From: Calendula officinalis
Taxonomy: Eukaryota; Streptophyta; Magnoliopsida; Asterales; Asteraceae
Reading direction: 5' to 3'
Assembly: GCA_963853835.1 (NCBI GenBank)
Contig: OY970820.1
Span: 75,264,909 to 75,328,908, forward strand
DNA: 64,000 nt
The number at the start of each line of letters is the position of its first letter. Position 1 is the stretch's first letter. The translations under genes were made by a program, and so were the position numbers. The notes below the pieces were generated by a model that had not been told where the DNA came from, searched no databases, and saw only the letters and a list, made by a program, of their open reading frames with translations. This document shows, piece by piece, positions 20,701-34,147 of the stretch.

Positions 20701-23310
20701 CGAACGAGACCTTTCGGTTTTGACCGTAACCGGTTTTGGTCAACGCGAGCAGTAACCGGTTAGGTCAAAAACCGGTTCGGTTAGTAACCGGTTTCGACAT
20801 TTGAAAACCCCAACCGGTGTAACCGGTTACCGGTTCGGTTAGAAACCGGTAAAAAAACCGGTTTTGACCGGTTACACTATAATACCCTTTTTTTTTGCCG
20901 CAATTCGATATCAAACACAACCATTAAACGTTTTAGCAAAATACAAACATTCATTAAGCATAGAAACGTTAAAAACATTAAAGTACACATAATTAAACAT
21001 AAAAATACGAAAGTTCGAAAGCATAGAAACGTTAAAATCACCGAGATTCGAGATTTACTACTAAAAATACGAATATACTACAAATCTTCACTCTTCGTCG
21101 CTATCTTTTTGTGGGTTATTATCTTCATATTCATACCCATCGGAGCTAGATGCTCGGGACGATTCACCTTCTTGAGCTATATCTTCATCGCAAAGTGAGG
21201 TTGAAAGACCTTAAGCAACTTCCATGTCGAGAAGTTCTTCTTCAACGTCAATTCCTTCTCTAGCTTTTGTTTGTCTTGAATCCGGTCCGCCGCATCCAAG
21301 TGATCCTTCAAGCAAATACACATCTCCAAAGACGCCGACGTGAGTCTTGTTCTCCTAATAGATAATATCCTGCCACTAACAGAAAAAGCCGATTTCGAAG
21401 CTACCGTAGAAGCTTGGACACTAAGTAAATCTCTGGCCATGGCGCTTAGAATGGGAAATTGAGGCTCCCTTTTTTTCCACCAAGCCAATATATCAAAATG
21501 TTTGATTTCTCGAGTGGTCATATTGCCTAAGAAGTTTGTTTTCGTATATCTCGACAATCGCCATTAGCGGATTCTTCACTACTCTCACCCCTTTGCCGTT
21601 TAGTTGTTTCCTCTCTTGTAGTATTAAATAAATGGGCTAATGGGTCGGTGGGAACATCAACATCACCAAAAATTGGGGCAAACGAACTTGAAGAAGCATT
21701 TGGTGCACCATACTTTTGAAAATAAACCCCAAATAATGATTTAAAATTTTCCCAAAAATGATCTTGTGCATTTTTAATATATGTAGGACTTACCAAATTC
21801 AATTCCAAATCATAACAAATTGCACTCATAGTGGTTTCGACACCGATTTTATTTAAAGTTGGGTCTAACAAGGCTGAACATGTAATTGCCAATGGTATGC
21901 GGCGAAAATATTTTCTTAGTTTAGTTTTCGTTGGCGTGACCATTGTTTTATAAATACCACCTTCCAAATCAAAAGTATCAATTTTATGAGCCATCAAATA
22001 TAGTTGTTTTCGTACACAATGAATTGTTGGATAGTAAACACCGGAGACTAAAACCGTTACATCTTTAAAAAGTTTAAACAATTCGGTTAGATTTTTAATA
22101 ACCTCCCATTTTTCGTCACTAAATTTGTTTTTAACACGTTTCTTTGTAAAAAGTTTGTCATGAAAATATTGTAAAGTTTGACGTTGACGAACACCACATA
22201 CAAACATGTCATAACTTGAATTCCAATGAGTGGTAATGTCCCAATTAGGTGATAAACAAAGTGAATTCGTTTGCTTACACAAACGAATATATCTTTTAAC
22301 TCGTTTTGAACCCTTTTTAAAAACATCACATAGCATCAACCAAAAGTCATGTGTTATAGCACCAATCTCCGGTGAGTTCAACCCATCTCGCACAAATAAA
22401 TTTATAATGTGTGCGAGAGACCGACTATGGAAGAAAAGACCATTCACGGGAGGTTTGAATGATAATATTAGCTTTGCAACCGCATTTGTATTATAATATT
22501 ATAATGGGTTGTCAAAGTGGTTGAACGGCAAACCTTGTTGAATCACGAACTTGGCCATTTGTTCTCGACAACGTTCCACTTGGTACGCAAAGATACCACC
22601 GTTTCGTGCCATAGTCGCTTGACCCTCTTGTTGTGAACCCCTTCTTATCGTTTGACAATGCTTTGCGACATGTGTCCTCATCGTTGATTTGGAAATAGCT
22701 CCCATGAGTTGACCACAATTTCTACAATGCGCCTTTATAAGACCATTGCTTAACTCGACTAAGTCGAACGACCCATTTGGTCCAAAAAGTTCGGGAACTC
22801 GTGTAGTTGGCAAAATTTTAGCAATACTTGCCGTTTCTTCATTTGTAGAACCAACGCCGGTGAAATCTTGACTACTTTGGCTTTGGTTTGGGTGCGACAT
22901 TTTGACGTTTTTTGCTAATCGAAAGTGTTTGAAGAGTGTTTTTGGATGTTTTGAAGTTGTGATTTTAACCAAATGCAAGATATGTATTTATAGGGGTGTT
23001 TAGGGGGTCAAAATGGTCCAAAAATACCCCCCCAACTGTCACAAAACAGTCCCCAACGGTCATATGACCGTTTTTTAACGGTAATTTACGATTCCCAGCG
23101 AAAACCGGTTACGAACCGGTTATAAAACCGGTTTTAATGGTCGTAACCGGAAACCGGTTATCAGAAACCGGTTTCTGCCTGTTTTTTGGTCGAAATGGTG
23201 TAACCGGTTAGGAACCGGTCGGTTACTGAGAAACCGAACCGGTTACGGTCAAAACCAGTTTTGACCGGTTTCGGTTTCGGTTCGGTTACCGGTTTTGGTT
23301 TCGGTTTCGG
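20701..23310 (-). mobile_element. hAT transposon E inserted in B, non-autonomous
   Basis: Flanked by an imperfect 8-bp TSD, GTAATACT (20693-20700) and GTAATATG (23311-23318). Both ends, about 200 bp each, are packed with the palindrome ACCGGT (ACCGGTT/AACCGGT): left 20710-20880, right 23100-23300. Such subterminal repeats are typical transposase-binding sites in hAT elements. The transposase gene lies between on the minus strand and is broken. Confidence 0.8.
21177..22900 (-). pseudogene. hAT transposase of E (BED finger and dimerisation domain, core deleted)
   Basis: The start is taken as MSHPNQ at 22900, the usual hAT-like start; an upstream Met at 22978 is also in frame. A BED zinc finger is visible (AHCRNCGQLM, then MRTHVAKHC). 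After FNHFDNP the sequence jumps to NTNAVAKL and FKPPVNGLFFHSRSLAHI (about 22500-22447), so the central part carrying the catalytic acidic residues, roughly 150-200 residues by family comparison, is missing. The junction in ATTATAATATTATAAT creates a TAA but keeps frame. The C-terminal hAT dimerisation region (ILAWWKKREPQFPILSAMARDLLSVQASTVASKSAF) follows after a frameshift near 21560. Cannot encode active transposase. Confidence 0.8.
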
Positions 23311-25277
23311 GTAATATGTGCACCACCTTTAGTTACTTTTTCCCGAACAAAGTTGATATCCATTTCAATATGTTTGGTGCGTTGATGTTGCACTGGATTC
23401 CCCGAGAAATAAATAGCACTAATGTTGTCAAAAAATACGAACGTGGCTTTTTGAATAGGACAGTGCAGTTCAAGTAATAGATTACATATCCAACATCATT
23501 CGGCGACCACATTCGCGACGCCGCGATACTCGGCCTCGGCACTAGAACGTGACAGTGTGGGTTGTCTTTTAGCGGACCACGAGATTAAATTATCACCTAG
23601 GTAAACACAATACCCGGACGTGGATCGTCGAGTATCCGGACACCCACACCAATCGGCATCCGTGTAGGACACGAGAGAAGATACGGAGGACTTGAGTAAT
23701 CGTAAGCCATAGGATCAAGTGCCTTGTACGTATCGTATAATTCTCTTGAGAGCGGCCATGTGTATGTCACGGGGGTCATGCATAAATAAACACACTTGTT
23801 GAATGGCATAGGAGATGTCCAGGCGGGTGAACGTCAAATACTGAAGTGCGCCAGCCAAGCTCCGGTGAAGACCGGGATCGGAAAAAGATGTGCTTGACTT
23901 GGCACTTAGTTTCGGTTTAGTATCAACAGGGGTGGATGATGGTTTGCAATTTGTCATGCCGGAACGATCGATAATATCGGAAGCGTATTTGGATTGCGAC
24001 AAAAATAATCCATGTTGTTGACGTGTAACCAAGATCCCCAAGAACGAGCTTAAGGGACCTAAATCCTTTATCGCAAATTCCGTAGCTAATGAGGAAATGA
24101 TTTTGTTGAGAAGTTGGTCGGATGATCCCGTGAGAATAATGTCATCAACATATAGTAACAAATATGCCACCTGATCATCCTGTTTAAAAATAAACAACGA
24201 ATTATCCGAGACACTGTGAGTAAAACCAAACTGAGAAACATAAGTGGCAAAACGTGTTTACCAAGCCCGAGGGGCTTGTTTTAAACCATAAAGAGGTTTC
24301 TTTAGTAAAGACACATAATCCGAATGTGTCGAATCACGAACCCCAAGGGTTGATGCATGTAGACGGTTTCTTCCAAATTCCCATGAAGAAACGCATTTTT
24401 AACGTCAAGTTGACGTATAGGCCAATCTTTAGACAAAGCTAAAATGAGAACGGTCTGAATCGTAGCCAGTTTAACAACGGGACTAAATGTTTCCCCACAA
24501 TCTATCCCAACCCGTTGTGTTTTACCATCCCCCACAAGGCGGGCTTTATGTCTCTCAAAAGAGCCATCCGCCCGTCTTTTATGTGTCAAAATCCACATGC
24601 ACCGCATAATATTAACATCTTTAGGTCTTGGCACCAAAACCCACGTCTCATTTTTAATAAGAGCATGGTACCCATCGTTCATGGCCATTTTCCAATTCGG
24701 ATCCCGTAAGGCATCGCCGAGATTCTTTGGTATGGGTGAGGGAGTATGTTGGGTGTGAAGATTAAATAATTTTTTGGGTTTAAAAATACCCTGATGGCTG
24801 CGTGTAACTGGTTTCGTGCGAATAGGGGGTGGGGGTGGAGGCCGCGGTGGGTTAGATTGAGTGGGGGTGGATGTATCACTGCTTGGGGCGGGTGGATTGT
24901 TAGGTGGGCTGTTCCGAGGAGAGTGACGGGAAGGGTATGGGCCAGACAAATTTTGCGGGCCGGTAGTTGGTGGTGTAGGGGTGGGGCCGGTATTTGGTGG
25001 TGTGGGTGTTGGGCTTGAGTTATTTAATGGAATTGACCCACTAGGTAAGAAATGAGATATGTATGGGTGTTGGTCAGATTCCAAAAAATGGTAATTAGGT
25101 GGGGGAGATAAAGTGGTAAAAGGTAATTTTGTTTCATCAACAATAACGTCACGACAAATTATGATTTTTTTAGAAAGCATGTCGTAACATATATATCCCC
25201 GATGGTTGTCCGGAAACCCCAAAAAACACATGGTTTGGACCGTGCTTGAAGTTTATGTAAAGTAGTGGATGGTAAAA
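23311..25277 (-). pseudogene. B integrase C-terminus, RT and RNaseH, copy 1
   Basis: Minus strand. Integrase C-terminal motif (CVFLGFPDNHRGYICYD), a Pro/Thr-rich linker, RT start (WVLVPRPKDVNIMRCMWILTHKRRADGSFERHKARLV), core LDVKNAFLHGNLEETVYMHQP, YVDD at 24141-24152 followed by IILTG, and an RNaseH part with SAEAEY (about 23545-23560) and KHIEMDINFVREKV. Frameshift near 24300, a TAA after QAPRAW near 24258, and a TGA after VVAE near 23505. Ends at the hAT insertion. Confidence 0.8.
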
Positions 25278-26407
25278 TGAAGGATTTATGTGCACAGTTA
25301 GTCAACCTATGATGATACATCCATGCCTACGAAACACTTAAGGGTCACACCGGTGAGTGCATGTAATACGAGCAAGTTATGCAACGATACTACGAAGAGG
25401 AATGATTCATAATAGTCATTATGAATCAGTTAAGTATTAAGTTAAGTTTAACTTATTACTAGATTAGTTTAACTAACTAATTAATACAAGTAGTTGTACA
25501 TTTACTAGTTAAGTAAATATACAATGTGTTAATTAAAGGTTATCCATGATATGATTTAAAGCTATAAATCATATAGTAATTGGATAATATTATCGTGTAA
25601 ATTATATAAAGGTTATTATATAATTAACTATTAAAACTATAAATACAAGTACATATAATTCGTGTATATGGGTACCGAATTATTAGTGTGTTAATATTAG
25701 ACATTTGATAGTCAGTGCAACAATAATAAACTAGTGAAACTATAAGGGATGGAAGTGTAAAAGGATAAGTTTAATTAAGATTTAATTAAGAGATTAATCT
25801 TAATTAAACTAGAAGGGCCCAAAGTGAAAGTCCATCTATTATAAATAGAGGGCTTAGGCATCACTTATTAGGTGACACCTTTAGAAGCCGAAACCCTTGC
25901 CCCCTTACTCCATTCGGCCGAACCAAGAACACCATCACTTGGTGTTCTTTGTTCTTCGTGTTCTTCATTCGTTCTTCGTGTTCTTCAAGTCTTGAAGATC
26001 CAAGTTCGTTGCAAGTGATCATCTAGAGGATCATTCGTCGTGTTCATCGTCAGTGGACTTATCTTAAGCATCGTCAGTGGACTTATCTCCTCTTGTTCGA
26101 AGTTGAACCAAGAACCCTAGGGTTCTTGGTAGTAGTCGACGAACACACACAAGTATGTGTGTGTGTTCGAGTTCTTCGAACAAGGTTTCTTTCTTGTTAA
26201 CCTAATCTAGATTTCCAACATCCCAATCCTTTAGGGTTTAAGGATTAGGTTTAATCCCAGTTCCGCATTTAGGGATTAAATCAGCTAGTTGGTTTTAACC
26301 GATCAAGAACAAGTTCATGTTCTTGGTCAGTCATGGTTCGAACCAAGTATACTAGGAGGTCGATCCTATGGGTCGATCAGTCGCATGGTGCGTAGTGAAA
26401 CCCTTCA
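25278..26407 (+). repeat. Orphan A-family 5' LTR created by the tandem duplication
   Basis: Full LTR, TGAAGG...CCTTCA, followed by a primer-site-like TTGTATCAGAGC (26409-26420) and leader to 26653. There it stops abruptly at hAT sequence (AAAGCCGATTTC). It is preceded by GGTAAAA, exactly as the A2 LTR is at 30545. So it is a duplicate of the A2 5' LTR, not a separate insertion. It keeps the 69 bp that the A2 copy lost. Confidence 0.9.
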
Positions 26408-26653
26408 GTTGTATCAGAGCGTTGGTTTAGAGATCTAGACTAGATTAACAAAGATTGTTTGTTTACTTTAATTACAAGTTTTTGTTTCAAGTGTTTTCTT
26501 CTTCTTCTTCTTCTTCATATTTTTTGAAAAAGGGGGTAAGAACCCCAGGACCAAGAATATTAAACTAGTCTAGTTTAATTGGTTAAGAAGGTTTTTAGAA
26601 ACCCTAGCAATTTTCGAAATACTAGGAAGAACCCTAGGATCAAGTATGTTAAA

Positions 26654-28576
26654 GCCGATTTCGAAGCTACCGTAGAAGCTTGGACACTAAGTAAATCTCT
26701 GGCCATGGCGCTTAGAATGGGAAATTGAGGCTCCCTTTTTTTCCACCAAGCCAATATATCAAAATGTTTGATTTCTCGAGTGGTCATATTGCCTAAGAAG
26801 TTTGTTTTCGTATATCTCGACAATCGCCATTAGCGGATTCTTCACTACTCTCACCCCTTTGCCGTTTAGTTGTTTCCTCTCTTGTAGTATTAAATAAATG
26901 GGCTAATGGGTCGGTGGGAACATCAACATCACCAAAAATTGGGGCAAACGAACTTGAAGAAGCATTTGGTGCACCATACTTTTGAAAATAAACCCCAAAT
27001 AATGATTTAAAATTTTCCCAAAAATGATCTTGTGCATTTTTAATATATGTAGGACTTACCAAATTCAATTCCAAATCATAACAAATTGCACTCATAGTGG
27101 TTTCGACACCGATTTTATTTAAAGTTGGGTCTAACAAGGCCGAACATGTAATTGCCAATGGTATGCGGCGAAAATATTTTCTTAGTTTAGTTTTCGTTGG
27201 CGTGACCATTGTTTTATAAATACCACCTTCCAAATCAAAAGTATCAATTTTATGAGCCATCAAATATAGTTGTTTTCGTACACAATGAATTGTTGGATAG
27301 TAAACACCGGAGACTAAAACCGTTACATCTTTAAAAAGTTTAAACAATTCGGTTAGATTTTTAATAACCTCCCATTTTTCGTCACTAAATTTGTTTTTAA
27401 CACGTTTCTTTGTAAAAAGTTTGTCATGAAAATATTGTAAAGTTTGACGTTGACGAACACCACATACAAACATGTCATAACTTGAATTCCAATGAGTGGT
27501 AATGTCCCAATTAGGTGATAAACAAAGTGAATTCGTTTGCTTACACAAACGAATATATCTTTTAACTCGTTTTGAACCCTTTTTAAAAACATCACATAGC
27601 ATCAACCAAAAGTCATGTGTTATAGCACCAATCTCCGGTGAGTTCAACCCATCTCGCACAAATAAATTTATAATGTGTGCGAGAGACCGACTATGGAAGA
27701 AAAGACCATTCACGGGAGGTTTGAATGATAATATTAGCTTTGCAACCGCATTTGTATTATAATATTATAATGGGTTGTCAAAGTGGTTGAACGGCAAACC
27801 TTGTTGAATCACGAACTTGGCCATTTGTTCTCGACAACGTTCCGCTTGGTACGCAAAGATACCACCGTCTCGTGCCATAGTCGCTTGACCCTCTTGTTGT
27901 GAACCCCTTCTTATCGTTTGACAATGCTTTTAGACATGTGTCCTCATCGTTGATTTGGAAATAGCTCCCATGAGTTGACCACAATTTCTACAATGCGCCT
28001 TTATAAGACCATTGCTTAACTCGACTAAGTCGAACGACCCATTTGGTCCAAAAAGTTCGGGAACTCGTGTAGTTGGCAAAATTTTAGCAATACTTGCCGT
28101 TTCTTCATTTGTAGAACCAACGCCGGTGAAATCTTGACTACTTTGGCTTTGGTTTGGGTGCGACATTTTGACGTTTTTTGCTAATCGAAAGTGTTTGAAG
28201 AGTGTTTTTGGATGTTTTGAAGTTGTGATTTTAACCAAATGCAAGATGTGTATTTATAGGGGTGTTTAGGGGGGCAAAATGGTCCAAAAATACCCCCCCA
28301 ACTGTCACAAAACAGTCCCCAACGGTCATATGACCGTTTTTTAACGGTAATTTACGATTCCCAGCGAAAACCGGTTACGAACCGGTTATAAAACCGGTTT
28401 TAATGGTCGTAACCGGAAACCGGTTATCAGAAACCGGTTTCTGCCTGTTTTTTGGTCGAAATGGTGTAACCGGTTAGGAACCGGTCGGTTACTGAGAAAC
28501 CGAACCGGTTACGGTCAAAACCGGTTTTGACCGGTTTCGGTTTCGGTTCGGTTACCGGTTTCGGTTTCGGTTTCGG
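26654..28576 (-). pseudogene. hAT element copy E' (truncated by the duplication)
   Basis: Copy of E lacking its left end (3' end of the transposase). Same core deletion and TAA. It has an extra stop in the BED finger: unit 1 has CTTTGCGACATG where unit 2 has CTTTTAGACATG (near 27930). The right end with the ACCGGTT repeats and GTAATATG (28577-28584) is preserved. Confidence 0.85.
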
Positions 28577-30544
28577 GTAATATGTGCACCACCTTTAGTT
28601 ACTTTTTCCCGAACAAAGTTGATATCCATTTCAATATGTTTGGTGCGTTGATGTTGCACTGGATTCCCCGAGAAATAAATAGCACTAATGTTGTCAAAAA
28701 ATTCGAACGTGGCTTTTTGAATAGGACAGTGCAGTTCAAGTAATAGATTACATATCCGACATCATTCGGCGACCACATTCGCGACGCCGCGATACTCGGC
28801 CTCGGCACTAGAACGTGACAGTGTGGGTTGTCTTTTAGCGGACCACGAGATTAAATTATCACCTAGGTAAACACAATACCCGGACGTGGATCGTCGAGTA
28901 TCCGGACACCCACACCAATCGGCATCCGTGTAGGACACGAGAGAAGATACGGAGGACTTGAGTAATCGTAAGCCATAGGATCAAGTGCCTTGTACGTATC
29001 GTATAATTCTCTTGAGAGCGGCCATGTGTATGTCACGGGGGTCATGCATAAATAAACACACTTGTTGAATGGCATAGGAGATGTCCAGGCGGGTGAACCT
29101 CAAATACTGAAGTGCGCCAGCCAAGCTCCGGTGAAGACCGGGATCGGAAAAAGATGTGCTTGACTTGGCACTTAGTTTCGGTTTAGTATCAACAGGGGTG
29201 GATGATGGTTTGCAATTTGTCATGCCGGAACGATCGATAATATCGGAAGCGTATTTGGATTGCGACAAAAATAATCCATGTTGTTGACGTGTAACCAAGA
29301 TCCCCAAGAACGAGCTTAAGGGACCTAAATCCTTCATCGCAAATTCCGTAGCTAATGAGGAAATGATTTTGTTGAGAAGTTGGTCGGATGATCCCGTGAG
29401 AATAATGTCATCAACATATAGTAACAAATATGCCACCTGATCATCCTGTTTAAAAAATAAACAACGAATTATCCGAGACACTGTGAGTAAAACCAAACTG
29501 AGAAACATAAGTGGCAAAACGTGTTTACCAAGCCCGAGGGGCTTGTTTTAAACCATAAAGAGGTTTCTTTAGTAAAGACACATAATCCGAATGTGTCGAA
29601 TCACGAACCCCAAGGGTTGATGCATGTAGACGGTTTCTTCCAAATTCCCATGAAGAAACGCATTTTTAACGTCAAGTTGACGTATAGGCCAATCTTTAGA
29701 CAAAGCTAAAATGAGAACGGTCTGAATCGTAGCCAGTTTAACAACGGGACTAAATGTTTCCCCACAATCTATCCCAACCCGTTGTGTTTTACCATCCCCC
29801 ACAAGGCGGGCTTTATGTCTCTCAAAAGAGCCATCCGCCCGTCTTTTATGTGTCAAAATCCACATGCACCGCATAATATTAACATCTTTAGGTCTTGGCA
29901 CCAAAACCCACGTCTCATTTTTAATAAGAGCATGGTACCCATCGTTCATGGCCATTTTCCAATTCGGATCCCGTAAGGCATCGCCGAGATTCTTTGGTAT
30001 GGGTGAGGGAGTATGTTGGGTGTGAAGATTAAATAATTTTTTGGGTTTAAAAATACCCTGATGGCTGCGTGTAACTAGTTTCGTGCGAATAGGGGGTGGG
30101 GGTGGAGGCCGCGGTGGGTTAGATTGAGTGGGGGTGGATGTATCACTGCTTGGGGCGGGTGGATTGTTAGGTGGGCTGTTCCGAGGAGAGTGACGGGAAG
30201 GGTATGGGCCAGACAAATTTTGCGGGCCGGTAGTTGGTGGTGTAGGGGTGGGGCCGGTATTTGGTGGTGTGGGTGTTGGGCTTGAGTTATTTAATGGAAT
30301 TGTCCCACTAGGTAAGAAATGAGATATGTATGGGTGTTGGTCAGATTCCAAAAAATGGTAATTAGGTGGGGGAGATAAAGTGGTAAAAGGTAATTTTGTT
30401 TCATCAACAATAACGTCACGACAAATTATGATTTTTTTAGAAAGCATGTCGTAACATATATATCCCCGATGGTTGTCCGGAAACCCCAAAAAACACATGG
30501 TTTGGACCGTGCTTGAAGTTTATGTAAAGTAGTGGATGGTAAAA
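28577..30544 (-). pseudogene. B integrase C-terminus, RT and RNaseH, copy 2
   Basis: Duplicate of 23311-25277 with YVDD at 29407-29418. One extra A in the run near 29455 joins the RT part to a different upstream frame than in copy 1. This copy abuts A2 at TSD TAAAA (30540-30544) and is continuous, across A2, with the integrase at 59739. Confidence 0.8.
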
Positions 30545-31605
30545 TGAAGGATTTATGTGCACAGTTAGTCAACCTATGATGATACATCCATGCCTACGAA
30601 ACACTTAAGGGTCACACCGGTGAGTGCATGTAATACGAGCAAGTTATGCAACGATACTACGAAGAGGAATGATTCATAATAGTCATTATGAATCAGTTAA
30701 GTATTAAGTTAAGTTTAACTTATTACTAGATTAGTTTAACTAACTAATTAATACAAGTAGTTGTACATTTACTAGTTAAGTAAATATACAATGTGTTAAT
30801 TAAAGGTTATCCATGATATGATTAACTATTAAAACTATAAATACAAGTACATATAATTCGTGTATATGGGTACCGAATTATTAGTGTGTTAATATTAGAC
30901 ATTTGATAGTCAGTGCAACAATAATAAACTAGTGAAACTATAAGGGATGGAAGTGTAAAAGGATAAGTTTAATTAAGATTTAATTAAGAGATTAATCTTA
31001 ATTAAACTAGAAGGGCCCTAAGTGAAAGTCCATCTATTATAAATAGAGGGCTTAGGCATCACTTATTAGGTGACACCTTTAGAAGCCGAAACCCTTGCCC
31101 CCTTACTCCATTCGGCCGAACCAAGAACACCATCACTTGGTGTTCTTTGTTCTTCGTGTTCTTCATTCGTTCTTCGTGTTCTTCAAGTCTTGAAGATCCA
31201 AGTTCGTTGCAAGTGATCATCTAGAGGATCATTCGTCGTGTTCATCGTCAGTGGACTTATCTTAAGCATCGTCAGTGGACTTATCTCCTCTTGTTCGAAG
31301 TTGAACCAAGAACCCTAGGGTTCTTGGTAGTAGTCGACGAACACACACAAGTATGTGTGTGTGTTCGAGTTCTTCGAACAAGGTTTCTTTCTTGTTAACC
31401 TAATCTAGATTTCCAACATCCCAATCCTTTAGGGTTTAAGGATTAGGTTTAATCCCAGTTCCGCATTTAGGGATTAAATCAGCTAGTTGGTTTTAACCGA
31501 TCAAGAACAAGTTCATGTTCTTGGTCAGTCATGGTTCGAACCAAGTATACTAGGAGGTCGATCCTATGGGTCGATCAGTCGCATGGTGCGTAGTGAAACC
31601 CTTCA
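30545..31605 (+). repeat. A2 5' LTR
   Basis: TGAAGG...CCTTCA. TATAAATA at 31038-31045. Compared with A1 it has a short internal duplication of CATCGTCAGTGGACTTATCT near 31245-31285 and a 69-bp deletion near 30822. Primer site TTGTATCAGAGC at 31607-31618 carries one change from the consensus. Confidence 0.9.
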
Positions 31606-31618
31606 GTTGTATCAGAGC

Positions 31619-34147
31619 GTTGGTTTAGAGATCTAGACTAGATTAACAAAGATTGTTTGTTTACTTTAATTACAAGTTTTTGTTTCAAGTGTTTTCTTCT
31701 TCTTCTTCTTCTTCATATTTTTTGAAAAAGGGGGTAAGAACCCCAGGACCAAGAATATTAAACTAGTCTAGTTTAATTGGTTAAGAAGGTTTTTAGAAAC
31801 CCTAGCAATTTTCGAAATACTAGGAAGAACCCTAGGATCAAGTATGTTAAACAAGATATGTTTAATTGATCAAAAGGATTCTTTCCTTTCATCCCTTGAA
31901 TTTTCGTGACCTAGGAAGAACCCTAGGATCAAGTATGTTAAACAAGATTTGTTTAATTGATCAAAAGGATTCTTTCCTAATCCCTTAGGATTTTCGAAAT
32001 CTAGAGGATACTTGGATACCAAGTTTATTAAACTAGCCTAGTTTAATTGATGGGAAAGTTTCCTAGTCTTGAGATTTTCGAAACCCTAAAAGGAACCCTA
32101 GAAGTTTAAACTAGTTTAAGTTTAATAGTTTAAAAGAATTAATTAGGATAATAACCTAAAACCTAGTTAATTAGACAAGTTTATGTCTAATAGGTATAAT
32201 TATTATTTTGATAGATTTATTAAAGCTAGTTCTTTAAACCTAGAAATTTAGACAAAGTTTTATTGTCTATAAGGTTTAAATTAAAAAGTTTAAATGAATT
32301 TATTAAAAGTTATAATCTATCTTAGAATTTAAACAAAGTTTATTGTTTAATAGGATTGATTAAAAATTCATCTTTTAATTAAAATAATGTCTTTGATCAA
32401 GAAAGTCAAAACCCTAGTTTTGATTGGCCAAAAAAACAAGATTAGGGTTCATCTAATTAATTTAGGGAATTGATAAAAAGGGTGTTAATTTTTAAGTTCT
32501 AAAATTAACAAGGTGTATTTAATTATTTATATATATGTATTAAAATTTTCGGAATTTTTAAATATTAAGTAAAATTGAATTTTAAAAGATATAATAAGTT
32601 TATACGTATTTTAATTAGATTAAGTTAAAAATACATACGTATAAATTAGATGTAATATTCTTATTAGAATGTTACAAGTTTATTATAAAATATACATATA
32701 TACGAATACATTAAATACAAAATAAAAATGGAACAATTAAAAGGGTAATGTTATTTTGATCTTTAAAGAAAATATTTTAACTAGTTAATGTATAAGTTAT
32801 AATATAATAAAAACTAGAAAGTACAAAGTTATGATTTCATTATAACTAGAAATTGTACAAGTTGAAATTATATGATTAACTAGAAATATACATAGTTATT
32901 TATATTAAGGTGTATAAAGTTATAAATTATTATAACTCTGTAATTATACAAGTATAATATAAGTATTTTACAAGTCATGTAATATACTAGATTAATGATC
33001 AAGTAAAAAATAACAAGAACCTATATTTAACTAGTTCAAGTTAAATATAAGAAAGGTTTAAATAAACTAAGAATTATTATATATAGTCTTTATATAATAA
33101 GTTTATTAGTTTCACCAATTATAAACCGGTGATTATGTTGGCTTAAGTTTCATCATGGTTGTTGAAGCTAGTGGGAGCTACACAAGATAATCACAAAGTT
33201 TATAAGTGTGTCATTAAGACATAAGTTTTGGTCGAATCTAATAAGTCAAAACAAATGTTTAATTTCATTATTAGACATATGAAGAACTAGGTGTGTTAAA
33301 CTAGGCTTATGTTTCAAGTTCATGAATCATAAAAGAATTTAAAAGTTTAACATAAGTTTATAAGTTTTTCAAGCAAAAATAAAACAAGTAAGTTTTATTC
33401 TAAATAAGGTTTTTCACAAAACCTAGTAAAACGTTTTGTACACCTCGTTTTAGGTATACATGTAAAATCGTGTTAATTCTTGAAACTATAAGTTTTAAAG
33501 AATAGTTCCTAAGTTTTAAAAAGGTGTCTTGTATAATTCCTAAATTCACAAGTCACACATTTTAAACAAGGATTAAGATTGGAATAAAGGTTTAAGTTTA
33601 GTTTTAAGACTTAAACAAACCCTAGAAAATCTTAGATCTAAGTACTATCCACCTAATGGAACACCTCACTTGTTCAACGATATTCGTATTGTAAGGATAA
33701 AGAACCTTATATATGGATTCAAATCATTGCAAGTGTTAGGGTGCGTAAGGTTCTGTGATAATCGGGAGTCCCGGCGCAGAGCATCGCACTGTCTTAGATG
33801 GTCTGATCTACTTTGGTGATAATCGGGAGTCCCGGCCCAAAGAGTACTTGAGTAGAATAAACATACTAGACTTTATTACTAACTTAGAAATGTACAATTA
33901 GATTGTACAAGGTTGTAATAATGTATAAGTCTAAACATTCTACGACCCCTAGAAACCGTGTCAAGTCTTGATACGATCGGTAAGGACGTTACCTACCAGA
34001 AATAGCATGTCTCGTCGGGAAGTGCCCAAACCTTGCGGCGAGAATGTGATATATGGATCCTAGGCCTAAAATATTAATTATGGGTTTATAATATATTTTA
34101 GAGAATGTTTATTGATGATTACTAGTTAAACTGGGTTTGATTTATAG
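31619..34147 (+). other. A2 leader
   Basis: Same organisation as the A1 leader: hairpin-unit array (31740-32130), very short TA run (about 32529), two GTGATAATCGGGAGTCCCG copies (33755-33773, 33816-33834), then the gag ATG. No ORF. Confidence 0.8.

Larger units (their letters stand above)
21388..26653. repeat. Tandem duplication unit 1 (5266 bp)
   Basis: It spans part of hAT E, B RNaseH/RT and the A2 5' LTR plus 246 bp of leader. It is repeated in direct orientation immediately after, at 26654-31851. The join uses AAA, present both at 21385-21387 and after the leader sequence CAAGTATGTT, so a 3-bp microhomology junction. The two units differ by a handful of substitutions, a 1-nt A indel in the RT frame and a 69-bp deletion in unit 2. 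Confidence 0.9.
26654..31851. repeat. Tandem duplication unit 2 (5198 bp)
   Basis: Direct repeat of 21388-26653. It starts inside hAT E and ends in the A2 leader, where sequence then continues normally. A 69-bp deletion in the LTR (at about 30822) is bounded by ATT on both sides. Confidence 0.9.

Noticed and set aside
20710..23300. Regular ACCGGTT repeats suggesting a CRISPR-like array
   Set aside because: Spacing is irregular, repeats are 6-8 bp palindromes, they sit at both ends of a hAT transposon, and the genome is eukaryotic.
25278..26407. Independent solo LTR insertion of family A
   Set aside because: Left flank (GGTAAAA and B sequence) is identical to that of A2 and leader sequence follows; it is explained by the tandem duplication.
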